Shown here in pieces: positions 36,470-44,836 of a stretch of DNA of 64,000 bases. The notes under the pieces are model-generated. The model worked only from the letters and a program-made list of their open reading frames with translations. It was not told the origin of the DNA and did no database searches. The stretch spans positions 124,001 through 188,000 of the forward strand of contig PDPR01000008.1 in assembly GCA_002749285.1 (NCBI GenBank). The letters are read 5' to 3'. Positions within the stretch are counted from its first letter, which is position 1. The number at the start of each line of letters is the position of its first letter. A program made the position numbers and the translations under genes. Source of the stretch: Maribacter sp. (lineage in GTDB: Bacteria; Bacteroidota; Bacteroidia; Flavobacteriales; Flavobacteriaceae).

Positions 36470-37444
36470 TTACGAAGAAAATTGCTCTTGTTTTTGGTTA
36501 AGGTTCAGTTCTTCGGAAATATTATATCGTTTTTCGTCTTTTCTGGACCGCACTAGGATCTCACCCAAAAATCCGGCAAGGAACAGTTGCGTGCCTATTA
36601 TCATTGAGGTCAATGAAATATAGAACTCAGGGCGATCGGTGATTAAACGGGCCGTAGGGTCGATAAACAGTTTGTCAACACCTAAAAAGATAGCAAACCC
36701 AAAACCGACAATGAACATAAGCACACCAAGGGCACCGAACAGGTGCATGGGCCTTTTTCCGAATTTGGAGACGAACCAGATCGTGATCAGATCCAGAAAA
36801 CCGTTTGTAAAACGTTCCATCCCGAATTTGGTCTTACCGTATTTACGGGCTTGGTGCTGTACTATTTTTTCACCGATATTGACAAATCCGGCACTTTTGG
36901 CAAGTACGGGTATATAGCGGTGCATCTCACCACGGATCTCTATATTCTTGATTACCGCTTTTTTATAGGCTTTTAGCCCACAATTAAAATCATTCAATTT
37001 GACCCCGGAAGTTCTACGGGCGGCCCAATTGAACAATTTAGAGGGAATGTTCTTGGAAATGACCGAGTCGTACCGTTTTTTCTTCCATCCCGACACAAGG
37101 TCGTACCCTTGGTTTTGGATTAGGTCATATAACCCAGGTATCTCTTCCGGATTGTCCTGGAGGTCGGCATCCATGGTGATGACCACATCTCCCTGTGCCA
37201 CTTTGAAACCAGCGTGCAATGCCTGTGATTTTCCGAAATTCTTACTAAAACGTATACCCTTGGTGTTTTTGTTTTCGCTAGAGAGCAGGGAGATTATTGT
37301 CCATGAGCTATCGGTACTACCATCATCTATGAATATAATCTCATATAAAAAACCATTGGATTGCATAACCGTTACGATCCAATCGTGTAGTTCCTTTAAG
37401 GATTCTTCTTCGTTAAGTAATGGTATTACAATGGATAGGTTCAT
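36470..37444 (-). CDS. Membrane glycosyltransferase family 2 (DPM1/ArnC-like), 324 aa
   Basis: GT2 enzyme that probably transfers a sugar to a polyprenyl phosphate. The GT-A domain shows SIVIPLLNEEESL, FIDDGSTDSSW, the DxD-type MDADLQDNPEEI and DFNCGLKAYKK; two membrane helices follow (about 233-257 and 270-297), ending in a basic tail. This architecture is like ArnC, GtrB and CsbB. It is on the same strand as the mutase and ABC exporter, suggesting a lipid-linked sugar pathway. No other pathway genes are visible. Confidence 0.9.
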   Translation of the reverse strand: MNLSIVIPLLNEEESLKELHDWIVTVMQSNGFLYEIIFIDDGSTDSSWTIISLLSSENKNTKGIRFSKNFGKSQALHAGFKVAQGDVVITMDADLQDNPEEIPGLYDLIQNQGYDLVSGWKKKRYDSVISKNIPSKLFNWAARRTSGVKLNDFNCGLKAYKKAVIKNIEIRGEMHRYIPVLAKSAGFVNIGEKIVQHQARKYGKTKFGMERFTNGFLDLITIWFVSKFGKRPMHLFGALGVLMFIVGFGFAIFLGVDKLFIDPTARLITDRPEFYISLTSMIIGTQLFLAGFLGEILVRSRKDEKRYNISEELNLNQKQEQFSS

Positions 37445-37567
37445 TAAAAACTTCTGAAATTCTTTTCAAAAGTACAATTTTGACATATAACTCGATGCAA
37501 CTTTTTTATAAGAACCCACAAATAACCTATTTTTGGACTATCGTAAAAGCTTGGAAAGAGTTCGTTA

Positions 37568-37673
37568 ATCGCAGGGCGATAGCCAAAAGAGGGTTTAATT
37601 CCCCGAGGCCTGTCTCGAAATAATAAAAGTTTTTTTCGGAAGCATACCCCGTACCCTTGGGCAGGGGTTGTTG
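37568..37673 (+). repeat. Dispersed intergenic repeat, copy B (~106 bp)
   Basis: Matches copy A at 5592-5696 along its whole length, with scattered substitutions and one extra T. It starts with ATCGC-agg-GCGAT, includes CCCCGAGGCCTGTCTCG, and ends CCGTACCCTTGGGCAGGGGTTGTT, two bases before the stop of the DUF4199 gene. Relative to that gene it is in reverse orientation, so it may serve as its 3' end. Confidence 0.75.
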
Positions 37674-37674
37674 A

Positions 37675-38193
37675 TTAAGCCGATTTTTGTTTTTTCATGA
37701 CCAGTCCACTAATAAGACCAAGGACCAACCCTGTAACGATATTCATTATCAGTCCTATGGGGTAAAACAACCAGCTGAATTTTTTCTGCATTTCGATTCC
37801 TTGATCTATTTGCTCTTCCGTTAATCCCGGATTGTTGGCCATTGCTGTTTCCTTACCTATTTCATAAACCTTGTCCCAATAGCCGGGCTCTATGAAATTG
37901 GATAGTACAAAGAAGTACAATAAGCCTAGTATCCCAGCGACCAAGGTCACTCCCGTACCTATTTTCAAGGCCTCTGAAATCGTTAAAAAGCCATTATTGG
38001 CTTTTTTGAATGCGGATATGGCCATAACTACGGCCACGGCCGAAAGAACAAATGAAATAATCTGTACTGCTATGTTTTGCTCATAATGCATGTCCATAGT
38101 GAAGAGCATTATTGAAAAAGCTATGGATACGGCACCTAGCAATATCCCGAAATTTAGAGCGAACTTTCCTGTTTTTGGTTGATTTTCTTCCAT
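37675..38193 (-). CDS. DUF4199 membrane protein, 172 aa
   Basis: Four hydrophobic segments (about 11-29, 40-60, 77-98, 141-164) with an extracellular or periplasmic loop after the third containing NPGLTEEQIDQGIEMQ, characteristic of the DUF4199 family in Bacteroidota. The function is unknown. It precedes a GT2 gene on the same strand, a neighbour pair I have seen in related genomes, but 230 bases and a repeat separate them. Confidence 0.85.
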   Translation of the reverse strand: MEENQPKTGKFALNFGILLGAVSIAFSIMLFTMDMHYEQNIAVQIISFVLSAVAVVMAISAFKKANNGFLTISEALKIGTGVTLVAGILGLLYFFVLSNFIEPGYWDKVYEIGKETAMANNPGLTEEQIDQGIEMQKKFSWLFYPIGLIMNIVTGLVLGLISGLVMKKQKSA

Positions 38194-38301
38194 TTTATAC
38201 TTTAACTGTTTTGGGTATTGGTCTGTAGATTGATTCGTTTGTTACATCTAAATATAAGGTACGAATTTTTATTTTCTCTTTTTTGGGCATTTAATTGTCT
38301 T

Positions 38302-38324
38302 TTTGATAAAAATACGTAAATTTG
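38302..38324 (+). promoter_or_regulatory. Promoter of rpmE2
   Basis: -7 box TAAATTTG at 38317-38324 matches TAnnTTTG; a TTG lies 19 bases upstream (38295-38297). Confidence 0.6.
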
Positions 38325-38358
38325 CAACTTTAAAATCAGAAGGTTTAAAGTTTTTACG

Positions 38359-38640
38359 ATGAGAAAAGATATTCACCCAGAGAATTATAGATTGGTAGCA
38401 TTTAAGGATATGTCGAATGATGATGTATTCATTACAAAGTCTACAGCGAATACAAAGGAGACGTTGGAAGTGGATGGAGTAGAGTATCCTTTAGTGAAAT
38501 TGGAAATCTCCAGGACATCACACCCGTTCTATACTGGTAAGGCTAAATTCTTGGATACGGCAGGTCGAATCGATAAATTCAAAAGCAAGTACAAGAAATT
38601 CCAAAAAGTGGGTAAAGCTGACAAAAAGGAAGAAAAATAG
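38359..38640 (+). CDS. rpmE2: 50S ribosomal protein L31, type B, 93 aa
   Basis: Begins [19 protein letters not shown] and contains [24 protein letters not shown], the L31 signature. The Cys residues of the zinc-binding A type are absent, so it is the C-minus type B form. The C-terminus is a lysine-rich tail. Type B proteins replace the zinc form and are used constitutively in Bacteroidota. It is monocistronic with a strong terminator. Confidence 0.95.
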   Translation: MRKDIHPENYRLVAFKDMSNDDVFITKSTANTKETLEVDGVEYPLVKLEISRTSHPFYTGKAKFLDTAGRIDKFKSKYKKFQKVGKADKKEEK

Positions 38641-38668
38641 AATACATACATTATCCAACAATAAACAT

Positions 38669-38703
38669 GCGCCCTCGATAGTTAATATCGAGGGCGCTAT
38701 CCG
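38669..38703 (+). terminator. Terminator after rpmE2
   Basis: A 12-bp perfect stem GCGCCCTCGATA / TATCGAGGGCGC, five-base loop, then a weak T-run (CCGTTTT). Confidence 0.75.
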
Positions 38704-38720
38704 TTTTAAACATACCCATT

Positions 38721-39893
38721 ATGAACTATATCCTTTTTGATGGTCCTTCAAGGGACTCCCTATTGCCATTTACCTTCACAAGACCTGTCGCCGATATACG
38801 GGTGGGTATCCTTACCATTCGTGAAAAGTGGGAGAAACACCTGAATACAACCACTACGACAATCACAGAGGACTATCTTTCCGAGAAGTACCCTATGGTA
38901 GAGATGGAAGGGAATGTGCTGATCAATTCATCTTTTTTGCCTACCAAGGAGTTGGTGGACCTAATTAAATCACTTAAAAAAAACCAAGCAGTCTTTCAAG
39001 GTGATGATCTAATCGCTTTTTTTTCGTTGGAAGGTCAGGAAGTCGATTTTTCCACATTCAAACAGATACCATTTGAAGGGGAGGTCCTGCGTATTGAAAA
39101 TACATGGGATATTTTTTCCAAGAATGGCGAGGCACTCCAAGCAGATTTTGATTTCCTTACCGAAGGAAGAACCTCTGAGCCATTACCGGAAACCAATAAT
39201 GTGATACATCCCGAAAATATCTTCCTTGAAAAAGGGGCCAGTGTGGAGTATAGTATTTTAAACGCCACCAAGGGACCGATATATATTGGGGAGAATGCCG
39301 AGATCTGGGAAGGTAGTCTTATTCGTGGAGGTTTCGCCCTATGTCACAATGCCGTGGTCAAGATGGGGGGTAAAATATACGGCCCCACTACCGTAGGGCC
39401 TTATGGAAAGGTTTGTGGTGAGATCAACAACTCGGTAATATTCGGATATTCGAGTAAAGGCCATGAAGGCTATTTGGGGAATTCCGTTTTGGGGGAATGG
39501 TGCAACATTGGTGCCGATTCCAACAATTCCAACCTAAAGAACAATTATGCGAAAGTACGTTTATGGAACTATGCTACCGAGAAATTTGAGCAAACAGGAC
39601 TGCAATTCTGTGGACTGATGATGGGGGACCATAGCAAGACCGCAATCAACACCATGTTCAATACAGGAACGGTTATTGGTGTGAATGCCAATATATATGT
39701 CCCTGGGTTCCCGAGGAATTTCATTCCCAGTTTTAGCTGGGGGGGGGCATCGGGATTTACGTCCTACTTACCGGAAAAGGCCTTTGAGGCCGCAAAGGTT
39801 ATGATGTCCCGTAGGGGAGTGGAATTTGATGAAAAAGAGGCGAATATTCTTCGCCATGTATTTGAGTCCACTAAAAAATGGAGGAATTATTAA
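38721..39893 (+). CDS. GlmU-like sugar nucleotidyltransferase family protein, 390 aa
   Basis: Conserved Bacteroidota protein that begins MNYILFDGPSRDSLLPFTFTRPVAD and has a C-terminal left-handed beta-helix of hexapeptide repeats (GPIYIGENAEIWEGSLIRG onward, about 187-330). It is usually annotated as a putative sugar nucleotidyltransferase or GlmU family protein. The N-terminal half does not show the usual nucleotide signature LxxGxGTRM, so catalysis is uncertain. It is located between rpmE2 and mtaB on the same strand. Confidence 0.85.
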   Translation: MNYILFDGPSRDSLLPFTFTRPVADIRVGILTIREKWEKHLNTTTTTITEDYLSEKYPMVEMEGNVLINSSFLPTKELVDLIKSLKKNQAVFQGDDLIAFFSLEGQEVDFSTFKQIPFEGEVLRIENTWDIFSKNGEALQADFDFLTEGRTSEPLPETNNVIHPENIFLEKGASVEYSILNATKGPIYIGENAEIWEGSLIRGGFALCHNAVVKMGGKIYGPTTVGPYGKVCGEINNSVIFGYSSKGHEGYLGNSVLGEWCNIGADSNNSNLKNNYAKVRLWNYATEKFEQTGLQFCGLMMGDHSKTAINTMFNTGTVIGVNANIYVPGFPRNFIPSFSWGGASGFTSYLPEKAFEAAKVMMSRRGVEFDEKEANILRHVFESTKKWRNY

Positions 39894-39966
39894 TATTCAA
39901 TAGGCAACAGTAGGGGAACCAAGTACCAAAAACACCCCATTGGGACCCCCTAACTTCAAAATTTGA

Positions 39967-39974
39967 TATATTTG
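39967..39974 (+). promoter_or_regulatory. -7 promoter box of mtaB
   Basis: TATATTTG, a perfect TAnnTTTG match, 48 bases before the mtaB start. Confidence 0.55.
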
Positions 39975-40022
39975 CAGCCCCAGCTTAAAAACAATCATTT
40001 AGGGCACCGAATTGAAATCCAC

Positions 40023-41348
40023 ATGAAGAAAGTAGCATTTTATACTTTGGGATGTAAACTCAACTTTTCTGAAACCTCGACAATCGCAAGGGGTTTCCAG
40101 AATGATGGCTATGAGCGTGTCGACTTTTCCGATAAGGCCGATATGTATGTTATAAACACCTGTTCGGTCACCGAAAATGCGGATAAACGTTTTAAGTCCA
40201 TTGTACGGCAAGCCTTAAAAACAAATCCGCAAGCTTTTGTGGCGGCCATTGGTTGTTATGCACAGCTTAAACCGGAACAGTTGGCCGCAGTTGATGGGGT
40301 GGACTTGGTTTTGGGGGCAACGGAAAAATTCAAGATAGCCGATTATATCAATGACCTATCCAAGAACGATTATGGGCAGGTACATGCCTGTGAGATAGAG
40401 GAAGCCGATTTTTATGTAGGGAGTTATGCCATTGGTGACCGTACACGGGCCTTTCTAAAGGTACAGGATGGCTGTGATTACAAATGTACCTTCTGTACCA
40501 TTCCTTTGGCCCGCGGTATATCCCGAAGTGACACCTTGGAGAACGTTATCAAGAACGCCAGGGAAATTTCGGAAAAAGGGATTAAGGAAATCGTACTCAC
40601 AGGTGTGAATATCGGTGATTTTGGGAAAGGTGAATTTGGGAACAAAAGACATGAGCACACCTTTTTGGACCTGGTACAGGCCTTGGATAGGGTAGAGGGT
40701 ATCAGCCGATTGCGGATTTCTTCCATTGAGCCTAATTTACTGAAAAACGAGACCATAGATTTTGTGGCAGGAAGCAACTCATTCGTACCTCATTTCCACA
40801 TCCCCCTACAAAGTGGCAGTGATGATATTTTAAAGAAAATGAAACGTCGTTATCTACGGAAAATTTATGCGGATAGGGTAGACAGGATAAGGCATGTCAT
40901 GCCCCATGCATGCATTGGGGTCGATGTTATCGTTGGTTTTCCAGGGGAAAGTGATGACCATTTTATGGAAACATACCACTTTTTGAACGAACTTGATATT
41001 TCTTATTTGCATGTCTTTACATATTCGGAAAGGGATAACACCCCCGCAGCAAGTATGCTTGACCCAGTGCCCCAGAAAGTAAGGGGCAAAAGGAGTAAGA
41101 TGCTTCGTAGCCTATCGGTAAAAAAACGCAGGGCTTTTTATGAGAGCCAATTAAGAACCATTAGAACCGTATTGTTCGAAGGGGAGAATAAAGAAGGTTA
41201 TATAAATGGTTTTACCGAGAATTACGTTAAGGTAAAATATCCTTGGGACCCAAGTTTAGTGAACACTATAAAGGAGGTGGAACTTACTGGGATCGATGTG
41301 GACGGAATCGTAAGGATACAATTTGTTGAAAGTGGTGTGACCGCATAA
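40023..41348 (+). CDS. mtaB: tRNA (N6-threonylcarbamoyladenosine-2)-methylthiotransferase, 441 aa
   Basis: Radical-SAM methylthiotransferase that converts t6A37 to ms2t6A in tRNAs reading ANN codons. The ATG at 40023 starts KKVAFYTLGCKLN; an upstream frame extension of 20 residues overlaps the promoter and is rejected. The first cluster is held by Cys in GCKLN, NTCSVT and IGCYAQ; the radical-SAM cluster is CDYKCTFC in QDGCDYKCTFCTIP. A C-terminal TRAM-like region is present. Length and the motif GCKLN fit MtaB rather than MiaB or RimO. Confidence 0.94.
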   Translation: MKKVAFYTLGCKLNFSETSTIARGFQNDGYERVDFSDKADMYVINTCSVTENADKRFKSIVRQALKTNPQAFVAAIGCYAQLKPEQLAAVDGVDLVLGATEKFKIADYINDLSKNDYGQVHACEIEEADFYVGSYAIGDRTRAFLKVQDGCDYKCTFCTIPLARGISRSDTLENVIKNAREISEKGIKEIVLTGVNIGDFGKGEFGNKRHEHTFLDLVQALDRVEGISRLRISSIEPNLLKNETIDFVAGSNSFVPHFHIPLQSGSDDILKKMKRRYLRKIYADRVDRIRHVMPHACIGVDVIVGFPGESDDHFMETYHFLNELDISYLHVFTYSERDNTPAASMLDPVPQKVRGKRSKMLRSLSVKKRRAFYESQLRTIRTVLFEGENKEGYINGFTENYVKVKYPWDPSLVNTIKEVELTGIDVDGIVRIQFVESGVTA

Positions 41349-41398
41349 AAAACCTGTCAATGACTGGAATGAATTCCAGTCATTGACAGGTTTTTTTT
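41347..41398. terminator. Very stable bidirectional terminator
   Basis: A perfect 20-bp inverted repeat (41351-41370 with 41373-41392) flanked by A-run and T-run, between mtaB and the convergent GNAT gene. Confidence 0.92.
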
Positions 41399-41416
41399 AT
41401 ATTGCTTTTTCTGGGA

Positions 41417-41710
41417 TTATATTCGGATCCCTACCGGAAGCATTTCTTTGTATTGCCTGTTTTTTCTTAGGAAGCCTGCTATTTGTGGACTCGTAGGTAC
41501 CACTCTTAGGTTCTGGTCCTGGATATGGTGTAAAACAGATTTGATAAAGTCCTCTTTAAAACCTTCTTTCGTAATTTCCTCAGGGACAACCAATTTGGTT
41601 AGAAAAATCTTACGTTCTTGTGAAGAATACTCGATCTTGGCCAATTGACCCTCGACCCTAGCCTCAAATTGGCGCAAGAAACTATTGTCTTTTATTTCTA
41701 TTCCATTCAT
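41417..41710 (-). CDS. Small GNAT-like acetyltransferase (YjdJ/Acetyltransf_CG type), 97 aa
   Basis: Minimal one-domain relative of GNAT: QFEARVEGQLAKIEYS (first strands), IFLTKLVVPEEITKEG (strand-loop) and NLRVVPTSPQIAGFLRKN, which follow the YjdJ/NATD1-like pattern V/T-P-x-x-x-x-x-F. Full GNATs are about 150 aa; this short version lacks the acceptor half, as in the family. Substrate unknown. It is single and convergent with mtaB. Confidence 0.75.
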   Translation of the reverse strand: MNGIEIKDNSFLRQFEARVEGQLAKIEYSSQERKIFLTKLVVPEEITKEGFKEDFIKSVLHHIQDQNLRVVPTSPQIAGFLRKNRQYKEMLPVGIRI

Positions 41711-41879
41711 ATAATTATGATTTTATTATTGGTCCGAATTTTAAAAAACCATGTCTGATTTAACCGTAATTTCATACATTTACATAGCCCTGCAATAAGA
41801 CGTTGGGGTTATCCAAAACAGGACATAAAGATAGTAATAAAAATATGATTTTCCTAAAAAACCCGTAAAGTAGAACCAC

Positions 41880-42542
41880 ATGGGCCAAGAAAAAACACAC
41901 GTTTACTTCATGCCGGGCATGGCCGCTAATTCGGCCATATTTGAAAATATACATTTGCCCGAAACAGAATTCGAGACCCATAAGCTCGACTGGTTCGTCC
42001 CTGAAAAGGACATGTCATTGGCTTCGTATGCGGCAGAAATGGTCAAGGATATTGAGCATGGGCATCCCGTTTTGGTCGGGGTTTCCTTTGGGGGCATATT
42101 GGTGCAGGAAATGGCCAAATTGATAGATACAAAGAAAATTATCGTGGTTTCCAGTGTCAAAAGAACAGAGGAATTGCCTAAGAAAATGCTCTTTGCCAAG
42201 TACACCAAGGTTCACAAACTTCTGCCTACCGGGTTGGTGGGCAATGTCGAGTTGTTGGCCAAATATGCCTTTGGGGAGGTTGTACAAAAACGATTGGATC
42301 TTTACGAAAAATACCTATCCATTAGGGATAAACAGTACATAGATTGGTCTATCGACCAAATTGTAAATTGGAAACAGGCCCAATACCCCAAAAACCTTGT
42401 ACATATCCATGGGGATAAGGATGTTGTCTTTCCCATCGGCTATATCAAGGATTGTATTCCCGTCAAAAATGGGACACATACCATGATCATCCATAGGGCC
42501 CGGTGGTTTAATGAGCATCTGCCCACAATTATTAGGGAATAA
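41880..42542 (+). CDS. Alpha/beta hydrolase, 220 aa
   Basis: Small cytoplasmic hydrolase of the alpha/beta fold. Nucleophile elbow GVSFGG (Ser 69), oxyanion region near MPGMAANSA, acid Asp in HGDKDVVFP and His in GTHTMIIHRA complete the triad. No signal peptide. The substrate cannot be inferred. It precedes the lytic transglycosylase by 95 bases; shared transcription is possible but nothing links their roles. Confidence 0.82.
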   Translation: MGQEKTHVYFMPGMAANSAIFENIHLPETEFETHKLDWFVPEKDMSLASYAAEMVKDIEHGHPVLVGVSFGGILVQEMAKLIDTKKIIVVSSVKRTEELPKKMLFAKYTKVHKLLPTGLVGNVELLAKYAFGEVVQKRLDLYEKYLSIRDKQYIDWSIDQIVNWKQAQYPKNLVHIHGDKDVVFPIGYIKDCIPVKNGTHTMIIHRARWFNEHLPTIIRE

Positions 42543-42637
42543 ATAAGTTATGTAGTGTAAACACTTGCCAAATCGATAAGGAAACAAGAAGGTTCTGTTT
42601 TCTTTATTACCTTTGGATTCAAACTTAATCAGGGAAT

Positions 42638-43603
42638 ATGAGGATTTTAAAGAATATTTTAATGCTATTGGGGGTCTTTTTTGTAACAGCGACCCTGATT
42701 TTCGCCGTACAAGGTACTAGTGAAATCGAAAACCACCCCATACAGGATATTGCCGACAAAGATAACGACAATGACAAAAGTGTTTCCGATACCTATAGGA
42801 TTTCTACAATCGATATTCCCGAAAATTTGAATTTTGCCGGTGAATCGGTGCCCCAGGATGACCCTGAGATCATGGAACGCATAGACAGGGAGTTCTTGGT
42901 GAATACCTATTGGCAGTCCAATGCATTACTTTTGATAAAAAGGGCCCATAAATATTTCCCGGTCATAGAGCCTATCCTTGCCAGAAATGGTATTCCAGAT
43001 GATTTCAAATACCTAGCAGTTGCGGAGAGTGCCCTGACCAACGTGGTATCCCATGCCGGAGCTGCCGGTTTTTGGCAAATAATGAAAGGAACCGGCAGGG
43101 AATATGGCCTTGAGATCAATGCTAATGTGGATGAACGTTACCATTTGGAGAAATCGACACAGGTTGCTTGTGATTACCTGAATAAATGGAAAAAAAAATA
43201 CGGGAGTTGGACACTGACGGCAGCTTCTTACAATGCAGGCCCAGGTGCTATCGATAAATTCATGGGAATCCAGAAAGTAAATGACTATTACGATCTTTTA
43301 CTAGGGGAAGAAACCGGAAGGTACGTATTCAGGATTATGGCCATAAAGGAGATTCTTTCAAATCCTGGAAAATATGGTTTTGAAATTGGGAAGGAAGACA
43401 TGTACAATGCCGTTCCCACCTTTAAGATAGAGGTCAATAGGCCAATTGCCAGTTTTGCCGATTTTGCCAAAAAATATGAGATCAATTATAAAATATTAAA
43501 ACGGCATAACCCCTGGTTGCGTGAACCTCATTTGAACAATTCCTCAAGAAAGACATATACCATAGAAATCCCGAACAAAGGCTATTACAAAGTTACCGAA
43601 TAG
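42638..43603 (+). CDS. Lytic transglycosylase, SLT domain, 321 aa
   Basis: Exported peptidoglycan lyase forming 1,6-anhydro-MurNAc ends. After a hydrophobic export segment (LMLLGVFFVTATLIFAV) and a polar linker, the SLT core shows DFKYLAVAESALTN with catalytic Glu, GAAGFWQIMKGTGREYGLE, and ASYNAGPGAID. The end (FADFAKKYEINYKILKRHNPWL to the C-terminus) resembles a degenerate LysM module, as in MltD. It is a typical stand-alone flavobacterial MltD-like enzyme. Confidence 0.9.
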   Translation: MRILKNILMLLGVFFVTATLIFAVQGTSEIENHPIQDIADKDNDNDKSVSDTYRISTIDIPENLNFAGESVPQDDPEIMERIDREFLVNTYWQSNALLLIKRAHKYFPVIEPILARNGIPDDFKYLAVAESALTNVVSHAGAAGFWQIMKGTGREYGLEINANVDERYHLEKSTQVACDYLNKWKKKYGSWTLTAASYNAGPGAIDKFMGIQKVNDYYDLLLGEETGRYVFRIMAIKEILSNPGKYGFEIGKEDMYNAVPTFKIEVNRPIASFADFAKKYEINYKILKRHNPWLREPHLNNSSRKTYTIEIPNKGYYKVTE

Positions 43604-43695
43604 TTGTGTTTTCCCCTATTATGCGAAAAGATAATGGTTGGGGTTTATTGTTGGGCAATAGGAACTGGAGGGGTTTGGCCCCCACTAAAAAAAAC

Positions 43696-44211
43696 CTATA
43701 TCTTTTTCATTTGCTGTTGCATCATCTTTATTTGATCCGTAAGCATATTGTTCTTATCCAGCTTTTTAGCCTCGTTCAAAAGCATGGTAGCTTCCCTTTT
43801 ACGTCTTTTCTGCATAGCGATGCCCGCTAAGCTCAATTTCGCCATGGCAGTATCATAATCCATGGTCAGCCCGAATCTCAAAGCTTTTTTAAAGTATTTC
43901 TCTGCCTGGGTGAGATTCTTCTGGGAAAGAATTATTCCGTGCAAATAATTGAAGTATCCTTGTTGCTTTGTAATCAATGCGGCTTCTGGGTCTTTGATCT
44001 TATCCAACCATTTTTTTGTACCTTCCAAATCCTGTTTCCGCATTCTAAGAAAAGCAAGTAAGATAATCTCGTTCCTAAAATAAAGGAATATGAAAATCAA
44101 GGAAAAAAGAATCAAGAATATACCGTTTCCAATGTTTCCTTCAACAAATTGATAAATGGCATATGCAATGATCAAGCCTGCTATAACGAGTTTGATATTC
44201 TTGTTGAACAT
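43696..44211 (-). CDS. Membrane protein with TPR-like repeats, 171 aa
   Basis: Two hydrophobic segments at the N-terminus (about 7-20 and 29-45) followed by a cytoplasmic helical part with TPR-like helix pairs: YFNYLHGIILSQKNLTQAEKYFKKALRFG and MAKLSLAGIAMQKRRKREATMLLNEAKKL (positions about 86-155). The C-terminus ends MMQQQMKKI. The family is common in flavobacteria, without a known role that I can name. It is convergent with the transglycosylase and divergent from rpmH. Confidence 0.75.
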   Translation of the reverse strand: MFNKNIKLVIAGLIIAYAIYQFVEGNIGNGIFLILFSLIFIFLYFRNEIILLAFLRMRKQDLEGTKKWLDKIKDPEAALITKQQGYFNYLHGIILSQKNLTQAEKYFKKALRFGLTMDYDTAMAKLSLAGIAMQKRRKREATMLLNEAKKLDKNNMLTDQIKMMQQQMKKI

Positions 44212-44327
44212 GGTAGTTTGCTATTGTTTATGGGTGAATCTGACCAATATGGACATATAATGGGCAAAAGTAATAAAAACCAACTTGCGGCTAGTAAAGC
44301 TACATAAAAAATATTTTTTTGATTAGG

Positions 44328-44358
44328 TTTGCCAAAGCAAAAACTCTTTGTATATTTG
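44328..44358 (+). promoter_or_regulatory. Promoter of rpmH
   Basis: -33 TTTG (44328-44331), exactly 19 bases, then -7 TATATTTG (44351-44358): a textbook Bacteroidota sigma-A promoter. Confidence 0.85.
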
Positions 44359-44427
44359 CGCCCAGATTTTGCAGGGTGTACGCGAAATTTATACGTACAA
44401 AATATAAGTTTAAAATTTAGCCAGAGG

Positions 44428-44586
44428 ATGAAAAGAACATATCAGCCATCAAAAAGAAAAAGGAAGAATAAGCATGGCTTCAGAGAGCGCATGGCAACCG
44501 TTAATGGTAGAAAGGTTCTTTCTAGAAGAAGAGCGAAAGGAAGAAAGAAACTATCCGTATCCTCTGAGCCGAGACACAAAAAATAA
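44428..44586 (+). CDS. rpmH: 50S ribosomal protein L34, 52 aa
   Basis: [19 protein letters not shown] and the [17 protein letters not shown] tail are the L34 signature. Start taken at the ATG at 44428; the frame extends upstream through the promoter, which cannot be coding. It is usually near dnaA and rnpA in other phyla, but in flavobacteria it is commonly isolated, as here. It is followed at once by a strong terminator. Confidence 0.97.
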   Translation: MKRTYQPSKRKRKNKHGFRERMATVNGRKVLSRRRAKGRKKLSVSSEPRHKK

Positions 44587-44610
44587 TGTTAGAACTTTTT
44601 TAAAATATCA

Positions 44611-44648
44611 AGGTGCTACTTTTTTAAAAAAAGTAGCACCTTTTTTTA
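44611..44648 (+). terminator. Terminator of rpmH
   Basis: AGGTGCTACTTTTTT / AAAAAAAGTAGCACCT, a 15-bp stem followed by seven Ts. Confidence 0.92.
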
Positions 44649-44653
44649 TACAA

Positions 44654-44813
44654 TGAACTCGTTTAAACTTTTTGGGTTTAAGCGAAAACCACTGGTTCTT
44701 GTTCTGCTGAAGGCTTTTCAAGTTGTATGGCAGGGCTACGGAAACAAAAAAAGACAAAAACAGGGCGGAAAACGGCAATTTTCCGGCAAGCCGAAAAAGT
44801 TTAAACGAGTTCA
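44654..44813. repeat. 160-bp element with 23-bp terminal inverted repeats
   Basis: The left arm (44654-44676, TGAACTCGTTTAAACTTTTT then GGG) and right arm (44791-44813) are reverse complements except at one position. Between them are 114 bases without a gene but with a second hairpin near the right arm (CGGAAAA-cggcaa-TTTTCCG, 44766-44785). It fits a MITE-like insertion or a long structured leader of carB, which starts 24 bases later. Confidence 0.75.
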
Positions 44814-44836
44814 ATATCCAAAACAAAACTGAGAGC

